From assembly GCA_036839715.1 (NCBI GenBank), contig DAITDU010000004.1, positions 1-64,000 on the forward strand: a stretch of 64,000 nt of DNA, read 5' to 3'. Both the position numbers and the translations under genes were made by a program. Below, piece after piece: positions 58,036-64,000 of the stretch. This DNA is from Thermocaproicibacter sp002410755. GTDB lineage: Bacteria; Bacillota; Clostridia; Oscillospirales; Acutalibacteraceae. Position 1 is the stretch's first letter, and every line of letters begins with the position of its first letter. The notes beneath the pieces were generated by a model, which saw only the letters and a list, made by a program, of their open reading frames with translations, had not been told where the DNA came from and did not search any database.

Positions 58036-58998
58036 TCACTGTCCTTTTGCAGCCGGCTGTTGATTTGGAACCGTTGCAGAATTCACTTCCACTTTCGGTG
58101 CATCATCTACAACTAATTCCTTGAGGGATGTTGTCAGGCCGGCGAGAGACTGGATTTCCGAAGGGATAATAATCTTTGTCGCTTTGCCATCTGCCGCCTT
58201 TTCAAAGGCTTCCAGGCTTTTCAGCTCGATAACCTTGTCAGTTGGATTCGACTCATTGAGCATTTTAATGCCTGTGGCAAGAGCCTGCTGAACCAGGGTA
58301 ATAGCTTCCGCCTCGCCCTGTGCCTCACGGATTTTTGTCTCTTTCGCAGCGTCGGCACGGAGGATTGCAGATTCCTTTTCGCCTTCCGCCACAAGGATGG
58401 CGCTGCTTTTTTTGCCTTCCGCGGTAAGGATCTGTGCACGGCGTTCCCGCTCGGCTTTCATCTGCTTCTCCATAGACTCTTGAATTTCGCGCGGGGGAAT
58501 AATGTTTTTTAGTTCAACACGGTTGACCTTAATGCCCCAGGCATCCGTCGCTTCGTCAAGGACGGTGCGGATTTTAGCATTGATTACATCACGTGAAGTA
58601 AGGGTACGGTCCAGTTCCAGCTCGCCGATAATGTTGCGCAGGGTTGTTGCGGAAAGGTTTTCAATCGCGGAAAGCGGACGTTCAACACCGTAAGCGTACA
58701 GCTTCGAGTCCGTAATCTGAAAATAGACGACCGTATCAATCTGCATGGTAACATTATCTTTCGTAATAACTGGCTGAGGCGGAAAATCAATAACTTGCTC
58801 CTTGAGAGATACTTTTTTGGAAATCTTATCAATGAATGGTACCTTAAAGTGCAGGCCAGTGTCCCATGTCATCTGATATGCGCCAAGGCGTTCAATGACA
58901 AAGGCATGAGCCTGCGGGACGACCTTGATATTAGAAATCAGGATTGCGATGATAAAGACAATCAGGATCAACAGAACAATGTAACCGGTTAAATCCAT
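58036..58998 (-). CDS. SPFH/Band 7 membrane protein (QmcA/HflK-like)
   Basis: 320 residues. One N-terminal membrane helix (about 5-24), an SPFH domain (VVPQAHAFVIERLGAYQMTWDTGLHFKVPF..., DNVTMQIDTVVYFQITD), then a long coiled coil rich in alanine and glutamate (EKQMKAERERRAQILTAEG..., about 175-245) and a disordered tail. It forms ring-like scaffolds in the membrane linked to proteostasis or microdomains. The NfeD gene directly upstream is its usual partner. Confidence 0.93.
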   Translation of the reverse strand: MDLTGYIVLLILIVFIIAILISNIKVVPQAHAFVIERLGAYQMTWDTGLHFKVPFIDKISKKVSLKEQVIDFPPQPVITKDNVTMQIDTVVYFQITDSKLYAYGVERPLSAIENLSATTLRNIIGELELDRTLTSRDVINAKIRTVLDEATDAWGIKVNRVELKNIIPPREIQESMEKQMKAERERRAQILTAEGKKSSAILVAEGEKESAILRADAAKETKIREAQGEAEAITLVQQALATGIKMLNESNPTDKVIELKSLEAFEKAADGKATKIIIPSEIQSLAGLTTSLKELVVDDAPKVEVNSATVPNQQPAAKGQ

Positions 58999-59010
58999 AA
59001 GTTACCTCCC

Positions 59011-59445
59011 TTATTTCCTGTCTTCCGGACGGACAATCAGCTTAACGCCATCGATTGCCTCAACAAGCACATGGCTGCCCAAAGGGATTACCGAACCGTC
59101 GGCCGAGCGGGCTGTCCAGATGCTGCCAAGAACATTGACCTGTCCGGTACCTACAACATTGTTTACCGCTACCGTGACAACCGCAGTTTTCCCGATATAA
59201 CGGTCGGCATTCGTATTTGTTTTTTTCACGGTCAGTGCCCTTTTCACAACGGGACGCGTAAAAGCAAGCATCAAGGCCGAAACCAAAACGAACACCAGGA
59301 ACTGCACCGGAAGCGGTGCGCTCAACCCGCAGGCAATCAGCGCACCAAGGCCACCGGCAGCAAACCACACGGAAACGAGCTGCGTCGTCATCATTTCCAC
59401 TGCGGACGCCAGGATGATAACAATGAGCCATATGACAGGCATCAT
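59011..59445 (-). CDS. NfeD-family membrane protein, short form
   Basis: 144 residues: two or three membrane helices at the N-terminus (PVIWLIVIILASAVEMMT; LGALIACGLSAPLPVQFLVF), then a cytoplasmic OB-fold (YIGKTAVVTVAVNN..., GQVNVLGSIWTARSADGSVIPLGSHVLVEAIDGVKLIV). Short NfeD proteins work with SPFH proteins. The downstream gene is 12 bases away. Confidence 0.92.
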   Translation of the reverse strand: MMPVIWLIVIILASAVEMMTTQLVSVWFAAGGLGALIACGLSAPLPVQFLVFVLVSALMLAFTRPVVKRALTVKKTNTNADRYIGKTAVVTVAVNNVVGTGQVNVLGSIWTARSADGSVIPLGSHVLVEAIDGVKLIVRPEDRK

Positions 59446-59484
59446 CTTTGATCCCTCCTCTCCGCAGATTTTTGGTATGCAATC

Positions 59485-59513
59485 ATCATACCATGAAACT
59501 GACTGGCACGCAA
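59485..59513 (-). promoter_or_regulatory. Promoter of the NfeD-SPFH operon
   Basis: Minus strand TTGCGT (59508-59513), 17-base spacer, TATGAT (59485-59490). Confidence 0.55.
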
Positions 59514-59538
59514 TGTTTTTCGGAGGGCCTGCCGCATT

Positions 59539-59916
59539 TCATCCGACCGTAAGCAGATTCTTAATGCGGCTGAATTTTTTATCGCCGATGCCTTTTATAT
59601 TTTTGATTTCCTCAACTGAGTGGAACAGTCCGTGCTCCTCCCGATAGGCAACAATACTTGCCGCTGTCTTGTCTCCGATACCAGGAAGGGTATCTGCCAT
59701 CTGTTGAGCCGTTGCGGTGTTGAGGTTCAGTTTCCCTCTGTCATGCAGATACGACGATGCCGCCGGAGCGGCACTGCCCTGTCCTGCATCTATCGTGACA
59801 GCCGGTTCCGAGAGTGGGGCTTCCGGGACATAGAACGCATTGTAACCGACAATTACTGCACAGAGTACAAGCGCAATTAAAATGAGAATCAGAAACTGAC
59901 GGGACTGTTCCTTCAA
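59539..59916 (-). CDS. ComEA-type helix-hairpin-helix DNA-binding protein
   Basis: About 125 residues: one N-terminal membrane helix (FLILILIALVLCAVIVGYNAF), a short linker, and a C-terminal double HhH domain (LNLNTATAQQMADTLPGIGDKTAASIVAYREEHG..., IKNIKGIGDKKFSRIKNLL). ComEA receptors bind incoming DNA during transformation; no ComEC or ComGA is nearby. TTG 59916 is chosen: GGAAG lies 8 bases upstream. GTG at 59940 is also open but sits in the T-tract of the rluD terminator and lacks a ribosome site. Confidence 0.88.
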   Translation of the reverse strand: MKEQSRQFLILILIALVLCAVIVGYNAFYVPEAPLSEPAVTIDAGQGSAAPAASSYLHDRGKLNLNTATAQQMADTLPGIGDKTAASIVAYREEHGLFHSVEEIKNIKGIGDKKFSRIKNLLTVG

Positions 59917-59927
59917 AAGACTCACTT

Positions 59928-59960
59928 CCGGAAAAAACACATGGCCCGCTCAAAGCGGGC
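59928..59960 (-). terminator. Terminator of rluD
   Basis: GCCCGCT/AGCGGGC hairpin with a short loop spanning the rluD stop codon region, then GTGTTTTTT on the minus strand. Confidence 0.55.
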
Positions 59961-60867
59961 TAAGATGGGACAGAAAACCGGTAAAGTATTCCGGCAAACT
60001 GCTGGTAAACTCAAGATACTTCCCCGTGCGGGGATGGACAAAGCCAATTACTCGCGCATGAAGGCACTGTCCGAAAAGCCCAGCCAACGGCTTTTTCGGG
60101 CCATAGACGGTGTCGCCTGCAACGGGATGACCGAGATATGCCATATGGACGCGGATTTGATGTGTCCGGCCTGTTTCCAGTTTCAGGCGCACATGCGTAT
60201 AGCCGCGGTAACGTGCAATTATTTCATAATGGGTAACGGCGTGCTTGGAATTCTTCTCCGTAACCGCCATTTTCTTGCGGTCCACGGGGCTGCGGCCAAT
60301 CGGCGCGTCTACCGTACCATGATCTTCTTTCAGGTTTCCAAGGACGACCGCTTCGTATACCCTAGTAAAACTGTGGGCTTTAATCTGTGCAGCAAGGGAG
60401 CGGTGGGAAAAATCATTTTTCGCGACAATCAGCAGGCCGCTGGTATCCTTGTCAATCCGGTGGACAATACCGGGGCGCAGGACACCGTTAATACCGGAAA
60501 GTGAGCTGCCGCAGTGAGCAAGCAGCGCGTTGACAAGCGTCCCGTCCGCATGGCCGGCTGCCGGATGCACCACCATGCCTTTGGGTTTGTCAACGACAAG
60601 CAGGTCATTGTCTTCATAAACAATATCAAGAGGGATATTTTGTGCTGAAACTTTAAGCGGCACAGGATCGGGAAGACTAACCAGAACTGCATCGCCCGAA
60701 ACACACCGGTAGCTTTTCCCCTGCGGTCTGCCGTTGACACTCACATTGCCCGCCGCAATCAGCTTTTCTGCCGCCGATCGGGTAACGCCTTCCGTATGGC
60801 TCCCGACAAACCTGTCAAGTCGTGCTCCGGCATCCGGCAATTTCACTGTCATCTGGATTTCCCGCAT
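59950..60867 (-). CDS. rluD: 23S rRNA pseudouridine synthase, RluD/RluA family
   Basis: 305 residues: N-terminal S4 domain (GARLDRFVGSHTEGVTRSAAEKLIAAGNVSVNG), then the synthase domain with VHPAAGHADGTLVNALLAH, the catalytic HRIDKDTSGLLIVAKND, and TGRTHQIRVHMAYLGHPVAGD. It isomerises uridines in helix 69 if a true RluD; other RluA-class targets are possible. It starts 4 bases after the lspA stop. Confidence 0.94.
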   Translation of the reverse strand: MREIQMTVKLPDAGARLDRFVGSHTEGVTRSAAEKLIAAGNVSVNGRPQGKSYRCVSGDAVLVSLPDPVPLKVSAQNIPLDIVYEDNDLLVVDKPKGMVVHPAAGHADGTLVNALLAHCGSSLSGINGVLRPGIVHRIDKDTSGLLIVAKNDFSHRSLAAQIKAHSFTRVYEAVVLGNLKEDHGTVDAPIGRSPVDRKKMAVTEKNSKHAVTHYEIIARYRGYTHVRLKLETGRTHQIRVHMAYLGHPVAGDTVYGPKKPLAGLFGQCLHARVIGFVHPRTGKYLEFTSSLPEYFTGFLSHLSPL

Positions 60868-60871
60868 CGTG

Positions 60872-61354
60872 TCAGGTTCTCCACCGCCGGATCACCTTTT
60901 CTGGTTCTTTCCTATCCGCAAAGAACAGAACATGGATAATAAAGAAGATGACACCGATGACAACACAGCAGTCACCAAAATCGAAAATTGCCGGGAAAAA
61001 GGAAACGTGAATATAGTCAACCACATACTCATGTAGAATGCGGTCAATCATATTTCCGATGCCGCCCCCGACAATCAGCGCAGATGCAGCCCACGAAAAG
61101 AATTCGTGGTGCCCATAGCGGAACATGGCAAAAATAATAAAGGCACAGACAACAGCCGTAATGGCGACAAAAATCCACCGCCAACCGACCATCATGCCGA
61201 ACGCCGCACCGCGGTTTTCTGTATAATCGAGGGACAGCAGGCCGGGAATCAGCGCTTTTGTGCCAACAGGCTTAATGTCACGGACTACAAGTATTTTCAG
61301 GAGCTGATCGACTGCGGCAAATAAAATAGAAAGCAGCAGAATGATAAAAGCCAA
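60872..61354 (-). CDS. lspA: Prolipoprotein signal peptidase II
   Basis: About 160 residues with four membrane helices and the aspartyl protease motifs: DYTENRGAAFGMM, ALIVGGGIGNMIDRI (first Asp) and VVDYIHVSFFPAIFDFGDCCVV (second Asp). It cleaves lipoprotein signal peptides, so it matters for the lipoprotein at 45.6 kb. TTG 61354 is chosen with GGGAGAAGGG upstream; the frame is open to 61396 but those residues are not hydrophobic and overlap the hairpin. Confidence 0.93.
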   Translation of the reverse strand: MAFIILLLSILFAAVDQLLKILVVRDIKPVGTKALIPGLLSLDYTENRGAAFGMMVGWRWIFVAITAVVCAFIIFAMFRYGHHEFFSWAASALIVGGGIGNMIDRILHEYVVDYIHVSFFPAIFDFGDCCVVIGVIFFIIHVLFFADRKEPEKVIRRWRT

Positions 61355-61375
61355 GAAACACCCTTCTCCCTTTTG

Positions 61376-61413
61376 ACAACCAGGGGAGAAATCCATCTCT
61401 CCCCTGTCTTTTT
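61376..61413 (+). other. Hairpin with plus-strand T-tract between ileS and lspA
   Basis: CAGGGGAGA (61381-61389) with TCTCCCCTG (61398-61406), followed on the plus strand by TCTTTTT. Both flanking genes lie on the minus strand; read that way it lacks a T-tract, so it looks like a terminator for antisense transcription or an mRNA-processing hairpin. Confidence 0.5.
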
Positions 61414-61418
61414 AAAAC

Positions 61419-64000
61419 TTATCTCAACACCGCTGCACAGCGCGCACAGATATCCGGGTGCTCCGGATCACTGCCGACTGTGTGGCTGTAGCTCCAGCAA
61501 CGGGCACATTTTTTGCCTTCCGCATGGGAAACCGTAATGGAAAGTTCCGGCAAAGTTTCACCCTTGCAGGCGCCGGCTTCATCCTCAAGGACTTCAGCCT
61601 GGGAAACAATCAGTACGGCTGGCAGTTCTTTCTCTGCCGACTTGACAAAATGGTAAAGATCTCCTGTGCAATGGAGGGATACCTTTGCGTCGAGTGAGGA
61701 GCCAATGACTTTATCAGCACGGGCCAGTTCCAGCGCCTTTTTCACATCATCACGGATTTGATGGATTTTATCCCAATGCGCAACGAATTCTTCATCGGCG
61801 CTGACCTTGACCGGTTCCGGCATATCGTTATAAATTACATGTTCCGCATTCTCTCCCCTGCGGTGCTTCATGCTGCGCCAGATCTCGTCGGAAGTAAAGG
61901 CAAGGATTGGTGAAACAAGGCGCGTCATGCCGTCGAGGATAAGATACATGGCAGTCTGTGCCGCGCGGCGGGTTGCACTTTCCGGTTTTTCAACATAAAG
62001 CCTGTCCTTCAGCACATCAAGATAGAAGTTGGAAAGATCCACAACGCAGAAATTATGAATGGCATGGAATGCTTCATGGAACTCATAGGTGCGGTATCCC
62101 TTCTGCGTTTCCGCAATCAGCAGGTTGAAGCGGTGCAGTGCCCAGCGGTCGATTGGCTCAAGTTTTTCAAGCGGAACCATATCGGTATTCGGATTGAAGT
62201 CTGAAAGATTGCCCAGGATAAACCGTGCAGTATTGCGGATTTTGCGGTAGGCATCGGAAAGCTGCTTCAGGATTTTCGGAGATATGCGGATATCCGCATG
62301 ATAGTCAGCAGAAGCAACCCAAAGGCGGAGAATATCCGCACCATACCTGCTGATTATTTCGACAGGATCGATTCCGTTGCCCAGCGACTTTGACATCTTG
62401 CGCCCCTTGCCGTCGACAACCCAGCCATGGGTAACAACCGTGCGGTATGGCGCTTTGCCGCGCCATGCAACGGCGGTCAACAGAGAGGACTGGAACCATC
62501 CGCGGTACTGGTCTGCACCTTCAAGGTACATATCGGCAGGCCAGTGGAGCTCCGGGCGCTGGTCGGCAACAGCCGCATGGCTGCATCCGGAATCAAACCA
62601 GACGTCCATAATGTCATGTTCCTGCGTGAACTCTGTGCAGCCGCACTTCGGGCACTTTGTCCCTGCCGGCAGGATTTCCTTCGCGGTCATGGTGTACCAG
62701 GCATCGGAACCTTCCCTTGCAAACAGGCGCGAAACCGCCTCCATTGCGTCTTTGGAAATCAGCGGTTCACCGCAGTCTTTGCAGTAGAAAATCGGGATTG
62801 GCACACCCCAGCGGCGCTGGCGTGAAATGCACCAGTCGCTGCGCTCACGCACCATGGAGGTAATACGGTCGCGGCCCCAGGCCGGCACCCATTCTACCTT
62901 GTTGATTTCCTCAACCGCCTTATCCTTGATTGCATCCACAGAGCAAAACCACTGTTTGGTCGCACGGAACAGCACAGGCTTTTTGCAGCGCCAACAATGG
63001 GGATACTGGTGGGTAATATGCTTCACGGCAAACAGCGCGCCAATCTCATCGAGATACTGGAGGATTGCCTTGTTTGCCTCGGATGTCGTCATACCTGCAA
63101 AGCGGCTTCCGGCCTCTTCGGTCATGCGCCCATGCGCATCGACAGGCACAAGGATCGGCAGCTCCGGGTAATGGTCGTGGCAGACCTGATAGTCATCAAT
63201 ACCATGTCCCGGGGCAGTATGGACGCACCCGGTGCCGCTGTCCAACGTGACATGGCTCCCAAGAATGACAAGGGACTTCCGGTCAAGGAACGGATGCGCT
63301 GTTTCTATGCGCTCCAGCTCTGCGCCTTTAAAGGTTGCAACGACTTTATAGTCGGTTTTTCCGGCAACGCGCATGGCGTCCTCATAAAGTGCTGACGCCA
63401 TCACATAGTATTCTTCTCCACACTGAATCAGAGAATACTCAAAATCCGGACCAAGGCAAATGGCAACATTTGCAGGGATTGTCCAGGTTGTTGTTGTCCA
63501 AATGATGAAGAACACTTTAGCCGGGTCAATGCCTTTTGCGGAAAATATACCTTTATCATCGGTGACACGGAACTTTACATAAATAGAATCACAGGGATCT
63601 TCACTGTATTCGATTTCCGCCTCGGCAAGCGCCGTTTCACAGCATGGGCACCAGTAAACCGGTTTTAGGCCCCGGTAAATCAGGCCCTTCTGGGCCATAT
63701 CCGAAAAAATCTCAATTTGCTTTGCCTCAAAATCATGTGTCAGGGTAATATAAGGATGCGCCCAGTCGCCAATACCGCCGAGCCGCATGAATTCCTTCCT
63801 CTGGTCATTGAGGTAACCGAGGGCAAATTCACGGCAGATACGGCGCAACTCAACATCCGAAATTGTCGTAGAGTTGCCGACGCCCGCCTTTTTGCGTGCT
63901 TTCAGTTCCGTAGGCAGGCCGTGCGTATCCCATCCGGGCACATAGGGAGCTTTGAATCCAGACATGTTTTTATAGCGGACGATAATATCCTTCAGCACTT
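61419..64000 (-). CDS. ileS: Isoleucine--tRNA ligase (5' end outside window)
   Basis: About 860 residues are present, lacking the first 60-70 including the HIGH motif. Visible are KVLKDIIVRYKNMSGF, PGWDTHGLPTELKARK, the editing domain (LGSHVTLDSGTGCVHTAPGHG), the catalytic GRKMSKSLGNGIDP with KMSKS, the anticodon-binding helices, and a C-terminal zinc finger (CARCWSYSHTVG...CARC). A T-box leader might lie beyond the window edge. Confidence 0.98.
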   Translation of the reverse strand, partial: VLKDIIVRYKNMSGFKAPYVPGWDTHGLPTELKARKKAGVGNSTTISDVELRRICREFALGYLNDQRKEFMRLGGIGDWAHPYITLTHDFEAKQIEIFSDMAQKGLIYRGLKPVYWCPCCETALAEAEIEYSEDPCDSIYVKFRVTDDKGIFSAKGIDPAKVFFIIWTTTTWTIPANVAICLGPDFEYSLIQCGEEYYVMASALYEDAMRVAGKTDYKVVATFKGAELERIETAHPFLDRKSLVILGSHVTLDSGTGCVHTAPGHGIDDYQVCHDHYPELPILVPVDAHGRMTEEAGSRFAGMTTSEANKAILQYLDEIGALFAVKHITHQYPHCWRCKKPVLFRATKQWFCSVDAIKDKAVEEINKVEWVPAWGRDRITSMVRERSDWCISRQRRWGVPIPIFYCKDCGEPLISKDAMEAVSRLFAREGSDAWYTMTAKEILPAGTKCPKCGCTEFTQEHDIMDVWFDSGCSHAAVADQRPELHWPADMYLEGADQYRGWFQSSLLTAVAWRGKAPYRTVVTHGWVVDGKGRKMSKSLGNGIDPVEIISRYGADILRLWVASADYHADIRISPKILKQLSDAYRKIRNTARFILGNLSDFNPNTDMVPLEKLEPIDRWALHRFNLLIAETQKGYRTYEFHEAFHAIHNFCVVDLSNFYLDVLKDRLYVEKPESATRRAAQTAMYLILDGMTRLVSPILAFTSDEIWRSMKHRRGENAEHVIYNDMPEPVKVSADEEFVAHWDKIHQIRDDVKKALELARADKVIGSSLDAKVSLHCTGDLYHFVKSAEKELPAVLIVSQAEVLEDEAGACKGETLPELSITVSHAEGKKCARCWSYSHTVGSDPEHPDICARCAAVLR

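Noticed and set aside
59917..59940. GTG at 59940 as the comEA start
   Set aside because: It lies in the terminator T-tract of rluD and has no ribosome site; TTG 59916 has one.
1..64000. tRNA, rRNA, CRISPR, insertion sequence or prophage genes
   Set aside because: I saw no cloverleaf, no repeat-spacer array, no transposase or phage structural protein and no direct-repeat boundary in the window.

Overview
This window reads as chromosomal core genome of an anaerobic, endospore-forming Firmicute of class Clostridia. Gene content is closest to my memory of Oscillospirales/Ruminococcaceae-type genomes, but no 16S or other phylogenetic marker was compared. Supporting signs are the sporulation block spoVB-mazG-hup-rqcP-yabP-yabQ/divIC-yabR, CotF-type coat proteins, a 2-hydroxyacyl-CoA dehydratase activase, class I [4Fe-4S] fumarase, HemZ, IreB, HrcA/CIRCE control of chaperones, a T-box on pheST and AGGAGG-type ribosome binding sites with frequent TTG/GTG starts. 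Composition looks even throughout. I found no phage, insertion sequence, CRISPR array, tRNA or rRNA.

Layout. 1-9.8 kb: yebC (its last codons lie outside the window) diverges from a two-gene activase/dehydratase-like unit. Then come DNA repair genes (nfo-ogt facing exoA and a beta-CASP metallo-hydrolase) and a cyclophilin. 9.9-13.8 kb: an unknown anchored protein, a small frameshifted gene, degV, an AraC-type regulator, and an Hsp20 gene whose promoter is embedded in a CIRCE operator. 13.9-18.5 kb: a complete BceRS-BceAB-type module (response regulator, HEIKTP kinase, ABC ATPase, large permease), with a match to the BceR-type operator just before the transporter genes. 18.6-21.4 kb: a CE2-like esterase, an unknown small protein and an Fe-alcohol dehydrogenase. 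21.5-23.8 kb: a probable 6S-like RNA downstream of groESL, which has a perfect CIRCE. 23.8-26.5 kb: an rRNA methyltransferase, hpf and a lone fumarase alpha subunit.

26.7-31.7 kb is the sporulation/division block, in which YabQ and DivIC share one open frame. 31.8-40.4 kb holds a zinc-ribbon protein, the tightly packed recJ-relA-MBL-hemZ-uridine-kinase operon, and two coat-type proteins. 40.4-47.9 kb follows the familiar acpS-lipoprotein-alr-ndoAI-ndoA neighbourhood, but alr and the antitoxin are absent and a four-gene membrane-glycan cassette (DUF2142, GT4, GT2, DUF2304) stands in their place. AcpS is fused to an NAD(P)H-hydrate dehydratase. 48-52.5 kb: T-box-pheST, ireB and an unknown gene. 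52.5-58 kb: a purine operon purE-purM-purN-purO-purV-purD, in which the last two IMP steps are done by separate proteins (PurO-type cyclohydrolase and a stand-alone AICAR transformylase). 58-64 kb: SPFH/NfeD pair, ComEA-like HhH protein, rluD, lspA and ileS (5' end outside the window).

Most genes are housekeeping. The features most worth a second look are the YabQ-DivIC and AcpS-NnrD fusions, the antitoxin-less MazF beside the glycan cassette, the BceR-type operator, the CIRCE/promoter overlap at hsp20, the 6S-like RNA, the orphan FumA and the split activase. I did not see a clearly new multi-gene defence or biosynthetic system. The glycan cassette is the nearest candidate.
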